Assembly (NCBI GenBank): GCA_009693235.1
Contig: SHXR01000028.1
Location: 1 to 52,245 of the forward strand
DNA from: Betaproteobacteria bacterium
GTDB taxonomy: Bacteria; Pseudomonadota; Gammaproteobacteria; Burkholderiales; SG8-39
Length of the DNA: 52,245 nt
Direction: 5' to 3'
Every line of letters begins with the position of its first letter. The stretch's first letter is position 1. The position numbers and the translations under genes were made by a program. The notes under the pieces were generated by a model. The model was given only the letters and a program-made list of their open reading frames with translations. It was not told where the DNA came from and ran no database searches. Positions 38,634 through 47,528 of this stretch are shown piece by piece.

Positions 38634-40120
38634 GTCAGCGCCTTCAGTGCGGCGCGGGCCTCGAGCAAATCGGAAAACGGCCGCCGTACGCCGGCGATTT
38701 CCTGATACGGCTCATGACCCTTGCCGGCCAGCACCACCACATCGCCTGCCTGCGCACCGGCCAGCGACTGGCGGATCGCTGCCGCGCGGTCTTCAATACA
38801 GATTGCCTCGGTCGCGGGCGGCATGCCTGCAACGATTTCCTGCATGATCGTCGGCGGATCTTCGCTCCGAGGATTGTCACTGGTGACGATCACCTCATCA
38901 GCGAGCTCTGCAGCGAGCGCGCCCATGAGCGGCCGTTTGCCGCGATCCCGATCGCCGCCGCAGCCGAAGACGACAATCAGACGACCACGATTGGCATTGG
39001 CCACATCACGGGCGGCACGCAGCACCTTATCCAACGCATCGGGCGTGTGGGCATAGTCGACAATCACTTTCGGTGTGTCGCGCCCTCCTAGCATCTCCAT
39101 GCGCCCGGCGACCGGTGGCAAATCAGAAAGGAGTGCGACCGCCTTCTCAAAGGTCAATCCCGAAGCGATCAAGGCACCACTGACCGCCAGCATGTTGGCG
39201 ACGTTGAATCGACCAAACAGCCGTGTCCTGACATCTGCCGATCCAAGCGAGGACTGCAAGTGAAACCGCACTCCCGTCGGATCATGCTCGATCGCGCTTG
39301 CTTGCAAGACGATGTCGCACGGCAGACTTGAATCATGATCGGACGACAGGGTGTAGCCAATGCACCTGACGTTGCGATCCGCGCTGCGCCAACCAAGCGT
39401 ACGACCCAGTTCATCATCAAGATTCGTGACGATGTGGGTGAGCGATGAAAAATCGAACAGCCGTGCCTTGGCCTTCGCATAGGCGGCCATGTCCTTGTGA
39501 TAGTCCAAATGATCACGCGACAAATTGGTGAACACCGCGCAGGCAAACTGCACGCCGTCGACCCGTCCCTGATCGAGTCCAATCGATGAGACTTCCATCG
39601 CGGTGGCGCAGGCACCGTCACGGACGAAATCGGCCATTGCTTTGGCGAGCACAATCGGATCGGGGGTCGTGTTCGGATTAGGGACCAGTCGATCTGGAAG
39701 ACCGATCCCCAAGGTACCGATTACCGCCGATGTTCGACCGGCAGTGTTGAGCGCACCCACGATCCACTGGCTCGCCGAGGTCTTGCCGTTGGTTCCGGTG
39801 ACGCCAACCACCCACATGCGACGCGATGGTTGTCCATAGACTTCTTGTGCCAGCGGTCCCACCGCATGGCGTAGCTCGTCGATGCCGCAATGAGGAACCG
39901 TCCATGTTTGATTCCAGGAAAAATCCGTCCGCTCCCACACCACTGCGCGCGCACCCTGTGCAATCGCTTGCGGAATAAAGGCCCGGCCATCCGCTGCTGC
40001 ACCAGGATAGGCGATGAACACATCACCCGGACGCACCGCACGGCTATCGGCACAAAGGCTCTTCACCGGCACATGCTGCGCGCCGAGCGAATGAAGAATG
40101 GCCGCGGGCGCCGTGCTCAT
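38627..40120 (-). CDS. murE: UDP-MurNAc-L-Ala-D-Glu--meso-diaminopimelate ligase MurE
   Basis: Adds the third stem residue. The 497-aa product has [12 protein letters not shown] for ATP binding, TAMEVSSIGL, FTNLSRDHLDYHKDM, and the DNPRSEDP motif that specifies meso-diaminopimelate over lysine. This indicates a standard Gram-negative peptidoglycan. The ATG at 40120 overlaps the ftsI stop by four bases. Confidence 0.97.
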   Translation of the reverse strand: MSTAPAAILHSLGAQHVPVKSLCADSRAVRPGDVFIAYPGAAADGRAFIPQAIAQGARAVVWERTDFSWNQTWTVPHCGIDELRHAVGPLAQEVYGQPSRRMWVVGVTGTNGKTSASQWIVGALNTAGRTSAVIGTLGIGLPDRLVPNPNTTPDPIVLAKAMADFVRDGACATAMEVSSIGLDQGRVDGVQFACAVFTNLSRDHLDYHKDMAAYAKAKARLFDFSSLTHIVTNLDDELGRTLGWRSADRNVRCIGYTLSSDHDSSLPCDIVLQASAIEHDPTGVRFHLQSSLGSADVRTRLFGRFNVANMLAVSGALIASGLTFEKAVALLSDLPPVAGRMEMLGGRDTPKVIVDYAHTPDALDKVLRAARDVANANRGRLIVVFGCGGDRDRGKRPLMGALAAELADEVIVTSDNPRSEDPPTIMQEIVAGMPPATEAICIEDRAAAIRQSLAGAQAGDVVVLAGKGHEPYQEIAGVRRPFSDLLEARAALKALTC

Positions 40121-41850
40121 GTTGATTCCTTGAGTTCAGCGGCCGCCGATGACAATTCAATCGGCTTCATTGGCGCATCAGGGACCACACCGAGTGCTCG
40201 CAGTGATGCGCCCATAACGATCGAGAACACTGGTGCAGCCACCATCCCGCCGTAATACTGACCGGCACGCGGCTCATCGATCATCACCGCAATGACGAGG
40301 CGTGGAGCGGAGGCCGGTGCGAAGCCGACGAACGATGCGACATGTCGGTCTGGGGCGTAGGCGCCGTTCACAAGCTTGCGGGCGGTGCCGGTTTTCCCCG
40401 CGACGCGATACCCCATCACCTGCGCACGCGGGGCGGTGCCCTCATTTTGCACGGCCATCTCGAGCATCCGGCGCACTTCGAGTGCTGTCTTGCTTGACAC
40501 AATCTGCTTGGCTTGCGCGCTACGATTATCGCGAACAAAAGTAAGCGGGACCATGTCGCCATCGCGTGCGAAGATGGTATAGGCGCGCGCCAGCTGCAAC
40601 AAACTAGTCGCGATGCCGTGACCATATGACATCGTGGCTTGTTCGATTGGGCGCCAGGTGTTCGCCGGGCGCACCTTGCCGGTCGCCTCGCCCGGAAAGC
40701 CAAGACGCATGGATGTTCCAAATCCCAACCCGTTGAAGAACGACCACATTGCTTCAGACGAGAGATCCAAGGCGATCTTGGCTGACCCGACGTTGCTCGA
40801 TTTTTGGATGATCTCGGCAACGGTAAGCATGCCGGCCGGATGCGCGTCGCGAATGATGGCAGGACCAATGCTGAACGTACCGGGTGCGGTCTGGATCTGC
40901 GTTTGCGGTGTAACGATGCCCGCCTCGAGCGCGAGCGCGACGGTGAAGGGCTTCAGCGTGGAACCTGGTTCGAATGCATCGGTCACGACGCGATTACGCA
41001 TCGCGCTGGTACGCAAATAATCCCGGTTGTTCGGGTTGTAGGTGGGGACGTTGGCGAGCGCAACAATCTCCCCGGTCGCCGCATCGATGACAACGATGCC
41101 CCCACCGGTGGCACGATGATCTGCGACCGCCTGCCGCAACGCGCGGAATGCGATGTTCTGGATGCGGCTGTCCAGCGCAAGGGTGAGATCACGCCCTTCA
41201 TGCGCTGCGCGGAGTCCTTCGACATCCTCGATGATGTGACCCTTGCGGTCCTTGATGACGCGCCGATTGCCGGGCTTTCCGGCGAGGTGCTCCTGATACG
41301 CGAGTTCAAGGCCCTCCTGGCCGATGTCATCGCGACCGGTAAAGCCAAGGAGGTGCGCCATGACGTCACCGCCCGGGTAGTAACGCCGGTATTCGCGGCG
41401 ATGAAAAATTCCCGTCATCCCAAGCGCATCAAGGCGTTCCGCCATTTCCGGTGGGACCTGCCGGCGGAGATAAGCAAAGTCCTTGTCCGCGGCCGCAATG
41501 CGTTTTGATATTTCACGCGGATGAAGATCAATGACGTGACCGAGCTGGCTCATCTTGGCCGGGGTCGCGTCAAATTCACTGGGAACAACCCAGATCGATC
41601 GCACCGGGGTGCTTACCGCGAGCGGTTCGCCATTGCGATCGAGGATCCGGCCCCGATTTGCCGGCACCTCGATCACGCGGCTGTAACGTGAGGCGCCCTC
41701 CTTTTGCAGAAACCCTTCTTTCATCTGCTGCAGATAGAACGCGCGCCCGATCAACGCGATAAATCCCAACGCAAACAATCCCATCACGACGCGCGCACGC
41801 CACGCCGGTAGCGTCCCGGCCCGGCTTTGTGTGTGTTCGCGCCTTTTCAC
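40117..41850 (-). CDS. ftsI: Septal peptidoglycan transpeptidase FtsI (PBP3)
   Basis: A class B penicillin-binding protein that cross-links septal peptidoglycan with FtsW. The 577-aa product has a membrane anchor at about residues 20-41, the pedestal domain with RGRILDRNGEPLA, and the transpeptidase motifs STLK (S297 to K300), SSN (351-353) and KTGT (486-489). It begins at a GTG that overlaps the ftsL stop (GTGA). Confidence 0.97.
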   Translation of the reverse strand: MKRREHTQSRAGTLPAWRARVVMGLFALGFIALIGRAFYLQQMKEGFLQKEGASRYSRVIEVPANRGRILDRNGEPLAVSTPVRSIWVVPSEFDATPAKMSQLGHVIDLHPREISKRIAAADKDFAYLRRQVPPEMAERLDALGMTGIFHRREYRRYYPGGDVMAHLLGFTGRDDIGQEGLELAYQEHLAGKPGNRRVIKDRKGHIIEDVEGLRAAHEGRDLTLALDSRIQNIAFRALRQAVADHRATGGGIVVIDAATGEIVALANVPTYNPNNRDYLRTSAMRNRVVTDAFEPGSTLKPFTVALALEAGIVTPQTQIQTAPGTFSIGPAIIRDAHPAGMLTVAEIIQKSSNVGSAKIALDLSSEAMWSFFNGLGFGTSMRLGFPGEATGKVRPANTWRPIEQATMSYGHGIATSLLQLARAYTIFARDGDMVPLTFVRDNRSAQAKQIVSSKTALEVRRMLEMAVQNEGTAPRAQVMGYRVAGKTGTARKLVNGAYAPDRHVASFVGFAPASAPRLVIAVMIDEPRAGQYYGGMVAAPVFSIVMGASLRALGVVPDAPMKPIELSSAAAELKEST

Positions 41851-42119
41851 TTGCGCTCGCCTGCCGGCAAGATGATGGTGCGGGACGTGTCCGCGGGCCG
41901 CAGTCGCAGCTTTTCGGTTGCAATACGCTCGACGTTCGCGTGCAAGGCCCGCGTGCTCTGCTCAAGCTGCAATTGACCGTATTCGACATCCAGTGCGCCG
42001 GCACGGGCCACTTCATGCTCATACTGCGTCACCATGCGACGCGTCCTGTGTTGCGACGTCACCAGGCTAAGTGCGCAGACGATCAGCACGGCAATCAGGA
42101 TGAAATTGGTGCGCAGCAT
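41847..42119 (-). CDS. ftsL: Cell division protein FtsL
   Basis: A small bitopic protein that forms the FtsQLB complex. The 90-aa product has one membrane helix at about residues 5-22 (NFILIAVLIVCALSLVTS) and a heptad-like coiled-coil region following (VTQYEHEVARAGALDVEYGQLQLEQ). It lies five bases after rsmH and is translationally coupled to ftsI. Confidence 0.92.
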   Translation of the reverse strand: MLRTNFILIAVLIVCALSLVTSQHRTRRMVTQYEHEVARAGALDVEYGQLQLEQSTRALHANVERIATEKLRLRPADTSRTIILPAGERK

Positions 42120-42124
42120 GGGCG

Positions 42125-43060
42125 CTACGCCATCCGCTCAGCGACGCGCATGATTGCGCTCCGTGCACGTGGATTGGCCTCCACCTCGGCAGCCGATGGG
42201 CGCACCGGCTTGCCAATGACCCGCAACGCTGCCTGCGGAAGATCGATGTCCCGAATCGGCAATCGCGCAAAACGCGCCTCCGGATGGGCTTCGTCGCGCA
42301 TGAAACGCTTGACGATGCGATCTTCGAGTGAGTGGAAACTGATCACCACGAGACGTCCCATTGGAAGAAGAATATTCATTGCGTCCTTCAGACCTGCCGG
42401 AAGCTCTTCAAGCTCCGCATTGATGAAAATCCGTAGAGCTTGGAAGGTACGCGTCGACGGATCCTGACCCGGTTCACGCGTCCGGACCGCGCGACCCACG
42501 AGATCGGCAAGTTGTCCGGTGGTGCGGAGCGGGTCGCCGGCCCGAACAGCAACAATCGCCTTTGCAATCTGCCGAGCAAACCGTTCTTCGCCATAGTCCC
42601 GTACAACCCTCGTTATGTCCGACTCGTCGGCATCATTGAGCCAATCCGCCACCGACTGCCCACGCGTTGGATTCATGCGCATATCGAGCGGACCGTCGAA
42701 GCGAAATGAAAACCCGCGCGCCGGATCGTCCACTTGCGGGGAGGAAACGCCCAGATCGAACAGCACACCATGCACCTGCGCTCCCCCCGCCGCCGAACAT
42801 GCGGCATGCAGATGGCCAAATTCGGTGTGAACAATGGCGAATCGTGGATCGGCGATCATTTGTGCTGCTGCCACTGCATGCGGATCGCGATCGAGTGCCA
42901 GCAGGCGCCCGGTTGGCCCGAGCCGCTCGAGAATGCCCCGACTGTGGCCGCCTCGACCAAACGTGGCATCGATGTACACACCGTCCGGTCGAATCGCCAA
43001 CGCCTCGATCGATTCCGAAAGTAGGACCGGAGCATGGGAAGGGGATGCGGAAGTCCTCAA
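42125..43060 (-). CDS. rsmH: 16S rRNA (cytosine1402-N4)-methyltransferase RsmH
   Basis: Methylates C1402 of 16S rRNA using S-adenosylmethionine (formerly MraW). The 311-aa product has [13 protein letters not shown], the SAM motif [34 protein letters not shown], and [16 protein letters not shown]. No ATG is available at the family N-terminus; the TTG at 43060 gives [14 protein letters not shown], and GGGATG lies upstream. It follows mraZ by 21 bases. Confidence 0.95.
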   Translation of the reverse strand: MRTSASPSHAPVLLSESIEALAIRPDGVYIDATFGRGGHSRGILERLGPTGRLLALDRDPHAVAAAQMIADPRFAIVHTEFGHLHAACSAAGGAQVHGVLFDLGVSSPQVDDPARGFSFRFDGPLDMRMNPTRGQSVADWLNDADESDITRVVRDYGEERFARQIAKAIVAVRAGDPLRTTGQLADLVGRAVRTREPGQDPSTRTFQALRIFINAELEELPAGLKDAMNILLPMGRLVVISFHSLEDRIVKRFMRDEAHPEARFARLPIRDIDLPQAALRVIGKPVRPSAAEVEANPRARSAIMRVAERMA

Positions 43061-43081
43061 TCAAGTTCATCCCGGGGCCCG

Positions 43082-43525
43082 TCAGAGGGTGAAGCTTTCA
43101 CCGCCGGGCGGTGGGCTATTGAGCGCGCCCGATCGCTGCGTCGCCTCGGTCGCACGCCACTGCTCGGCATCCCAGATTTCGATGCGATTGCCCTGCCCCA
43201 TCATCTTTACGTCTTTGGTGATGCGGGCTTGCTCGCGAAGCGACTGCGAGACGAGGATTCGATCGCTTTTATCGAGTTTGTGATCCTCGGCATGGCCGAT
43301 GATCATGCGCTGCCACCAGCGCGCCTGCTCGTTAAAGGCGGACAGCTGTTGGAGACGCCCCGATACCGCCTGCCAGTGTTCTACCGGATAGAGAAGTAGG
43401 CAGCCATCGGGCCCCGCCGTGAGGACCAACTCCGGGTCAGCCAGGAGTTGGTCGCGATAACGCTTCGGGATCGCCAGGCGCCCCTTATCGTCCAAACTCG
43501 CTTCGCAAGATCCCTTGATATACAC
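43082..43525 (-). CDS. mraZ: Transcriptional regulator and division-cluster first gene MraZ
   Basis: The first gene of the dcw operon, a DNA-binding regulator that represses its own operon in E. coli. The 147-aa product has two AbrB/MraZ folds: SCEASLDDKGRLAIPKRYRD near the N-terminus and HKLDKSDRILVSQSLREQA with NRIEIWDAEQW in the second half. The start is a GTG at 43525. Repeats resembling MraZ boxes lie in the leader upstream. Confidence 0.95.
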   Translation of the reverse strand: MYIKGSCEASLDDKGRLAIPKRYRDQLLADPELVLTAGPDGCLLLYPVEHWQAVSGRLQQLSAFNEQARWWQRMIIGHAEDHKLDKSDRILVSQSLREQARITKDVKMMGQGNRIEIWDAEQWRATEATQRSGALNSPPPGGESFTL

Positions 43526-43628
43526 GGCGCCCCAACCACGCTAGGTTGCGCGGAACGGTCCGCGCTTCCAGGAGTAGAGAGCTCACGCTCCAAAAAGCGG
43601 GTTTTAAGTGAAACCACGACATCTGGCG

Positions 43629-43666
43629 CCACCAATTCCCACTTTTTCACCCCTTATACCCACTTT
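43629..43666 (-). promoter_or_regulatory. Candidate MraZ operator (phased GTGGG repeats)
   Basis: Read on the minus strand, the units AGTGGG, AGGGGTG, AGTGGG and GGTGG follow each other at about 10-11-base spacing between 43664 and 43629. MraZ in E. coli binds TGGG repeats at 9-base spacing upstream of mraZ, so this array is a good operator candidate, although its spacing is slightly wider. It lies immediately downstream of, and partly overlaps, the candidate -10 element, as expected for a repressor site. Confidence 0.55.
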
Positions 43667-43691
43667 AGGCGAACGGGTGTGGTTGGGTCAA
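43662..43691 (-). promoter_or_regulatory. Candidate mraZ (dcw cluster) promoter
   Basis: On the minus strand TTGACC (43691-43686) is followed after 18 bases by TAAAGT (43667-43662), matching the sigma-70 consensus at five and four of six bases. Transcription would start close to 43655, inside the repeat array, leaving a leader of about 130 bases before mraZ. Confidence 0.5.
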
Positions 43692-43863
43692 GCCTAATTT
43701 CGTGATTTTTTAACTGCAACAAGGACTTAAGGGTAGTTATTAACGCAGTCTTAAACCTCGAAATTGAGAGTTTTCAGAGCGTTACGAAGACTACCGAAAG
43801 TAAAAAATCAAGAGTTAGCCCCGTCTATCCATCTGTGACGGAAAAGTCGGGAACTCGATCGAT

Positions 43864-44412
43864 TCAGTGGAGATGCTTCGTCCCGCCAGGCATCGGGCCA
43901 CGCATTGATGAGGCACCTGGCCCAGTATTTCCGGACGCTTTCCGTTGCTCAAATAACTTTGTTATAGCCGCCACCACTTCGCCGATTTCCGCATCGGAGA
44001 ATTGTCGTGCAAGCATGGTAGATACATCCTGCACCATACGACGGCGCTTCGCCTCTTCAATCGACTCGGCGGATGGGCCGATGAACACCACGCCGAACTC
44101 ATCGCGCCCGTCCTCGTGATAGTAGGAAATTTCCACTTCGGTGGTCTGTTCGCAATATTGGCCAAGTGTTGCCAAGGACTCTTCGACGACGCGCTGAAAA
44201 TTTCGACCAACCCATCCAGTCCAACAAATCTGCAGCACACGACGACGCGAATCCATCGCGATGCCAGGCTCTTCTTCGCGCGCACTGGTCGCCTCGGTGA
44301 GCGAATCGACGTCCACGTATTCAAACCAAGTGCGCAATGCGGATTCGACATCACTCACCGATACGCCGCGTTTCAAAGGGACATCGCCGTGAACATGAAC
44401 TTCAGTATGCAT
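43864..44412 (-). CDS. Uncharacterised 182-aa protein upstream of mraZ
   Basis: I do not recognise a functional family. The product opens MHTEVHVHGDVPLKRGVSVS, has an acidic central part with alternating strands and helices (VLQICWTGWVGRNFQRVVEES; TEVEISYYHEDGRDEFGVVF), a helical segment (AESIEEAKRRRMVQDVSTML) and a Gly/Pro-rich tail. No signal peptide or membrane helix is present, so it is probably cytoplasmic. Codon and amino acid use look like a genuine gene. It is on the same strand as the dcw cluster but separated by 338 bases with their own promoter. Confidence 0.75.
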   Translation of the reverse strand: MHTEVHVHGDVPLKRGVSVSDVESALRTWFEYVDVDSLTEATSAREEEPGIAMDSRRRVLQICWTGWVGRNFQRVVEESLATLGQYCEQTTEVEISYYHEDGRDEFGVVFIGPSAESIEEAKRRRMVQDVSTMLARQFSDAEIGEVVAAITKLFEQRKASGNTGPGASSMRGPMPGGTKHLH

Positions 44413-44620
44413 GGTTTGAATGAGATGATTGCAAAGAACGGCGCCGGACGGCGCCTCGTCTTGCCACTATACCCCGATCGCGGATGCGCCTCCAACGACG
44501 CCAGAGCCCCAATGCGGACTCCGTTTGACATCGCCCGCCAGGTTCGCGAAGATCGCCGATTGGTCGTGATTTGAGTCAACCCGCGCAGTGCGTTTCCTAC
44601 CATAGCCAAAGGAAAGAGTA

Positions 44621-45214
44621 ATGACCCTTGATGCAGCAGCCCTCGATCTGATTTTTCGCAATGCCCGCTCAATCAATGTGTGGCTGCCCAAACCCGTGAC
44701 CGATGATCAGGTGAAAGCGATCTACGAGGTGATGAAGTGGGGCCCAACCTCGGCGAACTCTTCGCCGGCGCGCATTCTCTTTCTGCGAACACCGGCGGCC
44801 AAAGAGCGGGTGCGTCCGGCCTTGAGCGCGCAAAACGCGGAGAAAACAATGAGTGCTCCGGTGGTTGCGATCATCGGCAATGATTCGAGGTTCTACGAAA
44901 ATTTGCCGCAACTATTCGCCCACAACCAGACCGCGCGCAGCTGGTTTGAAGGTGACGACAAGAAGGAGGTCGCCGCGGTAACCGCCATGCGCAATGCCAC
45001 CTTGCAAGGCGCGTACTTCATCATCGCTGCACGTGCGCTGGGTCTTGATTGCGGGCCGATGTCAGGATTCGATAACGGCATTGTCGACAAAACGTTTTTT
45101 GCCGATGGCCGTATCAAATCGAATTTCATCTGCAACATCGGCTATGCCGATCGGGCCAAGATCATGCCGCGCAATCCGCGGCTCACCTTCGACGAGGCAT
45201 GCCAGCTGCTCTAA
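44621..45214 (+). CDS. rutE: RutE-like malonic semialdehyde reductase (nitroreductase family)
   Basis: A 197-aa FMN-type nitroreductase-family protein that closely resembles E. coli RutE, which reduces malonic semialdehyde to 3-hydroxypropionate in pyrimidine breakdown. Matching segments are the N-terminal RSINVWLPKPVTDDQV, WGPTSANSSPARI, NLPQLFAHNQTARSWF, ALGLDCGPMSGFD and SNFICNIGYAD. A ribosome site AAAGGAAAG precedes the ATG. No rutA, rutB, rutD, rutF or rutG is nearby. Its 3' end faces the catabolic operon, five bases away. Confidence 0.88.
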   Translation: MTLDAAALDLIFRNARSINVWLPKPVTDDQVKAIYEVMKWGPTSANSSPARILFLRTPAAKERVRPALSAQNAEKTMSAPVVAIIGNDSRFYENLPQLFAHNQTARSWFEGDDKKEVAAVTAMRNATLQGAYFIIAARALGLDCGPMSGFDNGIVDKTFFADGRIKSNFICNIGYADRAKIMPRNPRLTFDEACQLL

Positions 45215-45219
45215 GCGCC

Positions 45220-46218
45220 TCAACCGCCGACCGCTTCCACCTTCCCGCTGATGGTCGAGCGGAACACGGCGTCGAGCGCCGAAATATTCGCGATCATCTG
45301 ACTTTGCGGGACTGGATATGCGGCGCGGCCTTCGCACGCATCGCCAAAGGCCTCCAGATTCGTGAGCACGGTGTGGGCGGTCGGATAATTGGTGGTGACG
45401 GCTTCGCCGCCTCGCTTGCATACGGTGAGCGTCCATCCCTTGGGCGTTTCCGGATGGGCAATGTCACGGACCTCCACCCAACCGTGCGAGCAGTACACTG
45501 AAAACCGCCCATAGAAAGGCGTGGCGAGAATGGCGCCGATCATCGAATGCCCGCCATTCTTGAACGACACCATGATCGCAAGCGTATCGCCGTTGGTCAG
45601 CTGGCTACCCAGCTGCTTCACGCTGGCGCGCACCCAATCGGCCTCGCCGAACACACCCACCGACAGATCGAGCATATGGATGCCGGTTGCCGTCATCGGT
45701 CCGGCCGGTGCTTCTTTGTTGGAAAGACGCCAATTGTCGGCCTGCAAGGTCAGAAACTTATCCTGGCTGAAATTGCATTCGACTTGCAAAGGGGTGCCGA
45801 GCTCGCCCGCCTTGATCATGCGCATCATTTCGACGATCGGCGGATTGAAGCGCATCTCATGACCGACCGCGATCTGCACGCCCGCGTCATTGACGGCTTT
45901 CATTGCCGTCAGCACTTCAGCACCTGACATGCAAAGCGGCTTTTCGCAGAACACGTGCTTACCCGCCCGCGCTACCGCCTGAATCTGTGCGCAATGCAGC
46001 GTATGCGGTGTGCAAAGAACAACGCCCTTCACATTCGGGTCTTTCAATACCTCGTCAAGCGACGTGCTGAATGCAACACCATGCTTGGCACCAATCGTCT
46101 TTGCCGCATCCGCGCTGACATCGGCCACCCGCACGAGCTTCAATTTCTTGCTGGTGACGACTAGATCGGTAATGATCTTTCCCCACCACCCAAGGCCTAC
46201 CACGGCGATATTCAACAT
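45220..46218 (-). CDS. Gfo/Idh/MocA-family oxidoreductase (operon copy 1)
   Basis: A 332-aa NAD(P)-dependent oxidoreductase. The Rossmann motif GLGWWGK is at residues 8-14, the family EKP motif (catalytic Lys region) at 92-94 in FCEKPL, and a later GIHMLDLSVG segment supplies the usual His/Asp. Many members act on sugars, inositols or, as LigC, on aromatic ring-cleavage products. It is the last gene of the minus-strand operon, 11 bases after the amidohydrolase gene. It is a paralogue of the product at 48505-49500, sharing the same start pattern and EKP position. Confidence 0.9.
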   Translation of the reverse strand: MLNIAVVGLGWWGKIITDLVVTSKKLKLVRVADVSADAAKTIGAKHGVAFSTSLDEVLKDPNVKGVVLCTPHTLHCAQIQAVARAGKHVFCEKPLCMSGAEVLTAMKAVNDAGVQIAVGHEMRFNPPIVEMMRMIKAGELGTPLQVECNFSQDKFLTLQADNWRLSNKEAPAGPMTATGIHMLDLSVGVFGEADWVRASVKQLGSQLTNGDTLAIMVSFKNGGHSMIGAILATPFYGRFSVYCSHGWVEVRDIAHPETPKGWTLTVCKRGGEAVTTNYPTAHTVLTNLEAFGDACEGRAAYPVPQSQMIANISALDAVFRSTISGKVEAVGG

Positions 46219-46229
46219 TGATAATTCCC

Positions 46230-47111
46230 TTATTCGAGGCGGTACACACGTGCCGCCGTATCATGAAAAATGGCCCTCTGATCAATTGCGGATGCGCCCG
46301 CCAGCAGCGTCTGCATGGTGGGGACGATGAGCGCATAAGGCGTCCACAATTTTTCGATCGGAAAATTACTGCCGAACATGCAACGCGTAGGGCCAAATAG
46401 CGCGAGAGTCTCCTCGACTGGCTGGCGCCACAAGTTCACCGAGCATTGGCGAACGAACGTGCCCAGCCCGGAAAATTTCGTCACCACATTGGGACATGCG
46501 GCCAGCAGTTTCATTCCCTTACGCCATAGAGCGATGCCGTTCGCCGTGCGGTCTTCAAACATGCCTGCATGTAACAGCACGAGCGTGAGCCTCGGGAAAT
46601 CGCGTGCGAGCCGGGCCGCGTCTTCCATCTGACTCGCGAAGACTTGCAGTTCGAACAAGAGGCCGCGCTGCTCGACTTCCCGCAAGCCACGACGCCATGC
46701 CGGATCGTTCATCAGATCGGGCCGTGCCGCGAACCGATAAAGCGTCTTCTCATGCCAATGGATCTGCTGGCGAATGCCGCGCATATTCCGGTACCGGAGC
46801 ATGCGATCAAGCGTGGCGCCGACATCGGGCGCACTCAGATCGGCGTAACCGACAATGCCGTGCGGAAAGCCGTGCCGGTTCGCCACCGATTGCACCCATG
46901 CAACTTCATCGACCGAGCGCTCCACCGGCCAGTTGGCCTGCACATATACCGACTTCGTGACCTTCGAATCGTGCAGGTCCTGCAGGAACTCCTCGATCGG
47001 GTAGTCCCGCTGCAATGCACCGTACTCGCCAAAGATGCGTGGCTGCTGTGGGCCTTGCAGCCATTTGATATCGGCCTGGCGCCAGATGTGGTGATGGGCG
47101 TCGATGATCAT
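46230..47111 (-). CDS. Amidohydrolase-family lactonase-like protein
   Basis: A 293-aa TIM-barrel metal hydrolase of the COG3618 type (fuconolactonase and 2-pyrone-4,6-dicarboxylate lactonase relatives). The metal motif HxH is at H6 and H8 in IIDAHHHIW, a further His is in LLHAGM, and a late FGSNFPIEK takes the place of the FGSD motif, with Asn where some relatives have Asp. Such enzymes often open lactones produced in aromatic or sugar-acid breakdown. It lies eight bases after the SnoaL-like gene and 11 before the Gfo/Idh gene, inside the operon. Confidence 0.85.
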   Translation of the reverse strand: MIIDAHHHIWRQADIKWLQGPQQPRIFGEYGALQRDYPIEEFLQDLHDSKVTKSVYVQANWPVERSVDEVAWVQSVANRHGFPHGIVGYADLSAPDVGATLDRMLRYRNMRGIRQQIHWHEKTLYRFAARPDLMNDPAWRRGLREVEQRGLLFELQVFASQMEDAARLARDFPRLTLVLLHAGMFEDRTANGIALWRKGMKLLAACPNVVTKFSGLGTFVRQCSVNLWRQPVEETLALFGPTRCMFGSNFPIEKLWTPYALIVPTMQTLLAGASAIDQRAIFHDTAARVYRLE

Positions 47112-47119
47112 TCAGTGCG

Positions 47120-47500
47120 TTACCCCTGAATCGGTGTGGACTGCCAACACACCATCTGCCAGCCGCTCGCGCCCTTCACCCACACATTGGTGAAGCGGCT
47201 ATTGAGGAGCTTTGGCTTGCCGTCGGCGAAGATGTTGATCTTCACATGGCCGGTGACGACCGCCGTATCGCCGTACACCTGGATCATCTCGCTCGGCCGC
47301 TCGATCGACTGGTAATCCCATTTCTTCGAGCGCACACCGTCCATATACGTGGCCTTGGAGTCCGCACCACCGTATGAGTGGGTGTACACGAGCCCTGCCC
47401 CCAGCAATTTATCGAGCGTGGCGGCGTCTTTGGCGATCATCGCCTGATAACGCCGGTCTTCCAGCGTCTTGATTTCCAGTTTTACTGCTTCAGCATCCAT
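47120..47500 (-). CDS. SnoaL/NTF2-fold protein (DUF4440-like)
   Basis: A 126-aa protein with the cone-shaped NTF2-like fold expected from its pattern: an N-terminal helix pair (EAVKLEIKTLEDRRYQAMIA), LDKLLGAGLVYTHSYGG, strands DTAVVTGHVKINIF and SRFTNVWVKGASGWQMVCWQ. Members range from isomerases and dehydratases to proteins of unknown function. A good GGAGA ribosome site precedes the ATG. In this operon it could act as a small isomerase or hydratase on a ring-cleavage product; this is inference. Confidence 0.8.
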   Translation of the reverse strand: MDAEAVKLEIKTLEDRRYQAMIAKDAATLDKLLGAGLVYTHSYGGADSKATYMDGVRSKKWDYQSIERPSEMIQVYGDTAVVTGHVKINIFADGKPKLLNSRFTNVWVKGASGWQMVCWQSTPIQG

Positions 47501-47528
47501 GTTGTCTCCATTTGGTTAATTCAGTGCG

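Larger units (their letters stand above)
43526..43863. other. AT-richer control region upstream of mraZ
   Basis: No gene is supported in these 338 bases. The part nearer mraZ carries the candidate promoter and MraZ-box array; the part from about 43692 to 43850 is visibly richer in A and T than its surroundings. A weak stem (CCGTC/GACGG, about 43823-43843 on either strand) followed at a distance by T-rich sequence on the minus strand might end transcription of the upstream gene, but it is short. Confidence 0.6.

Noticed and set aside
44621-45214. A pyrimidine-degradation (rut) operon
   Set aside because: Only a RutE-like gene is present; the neighbours belong to other families.
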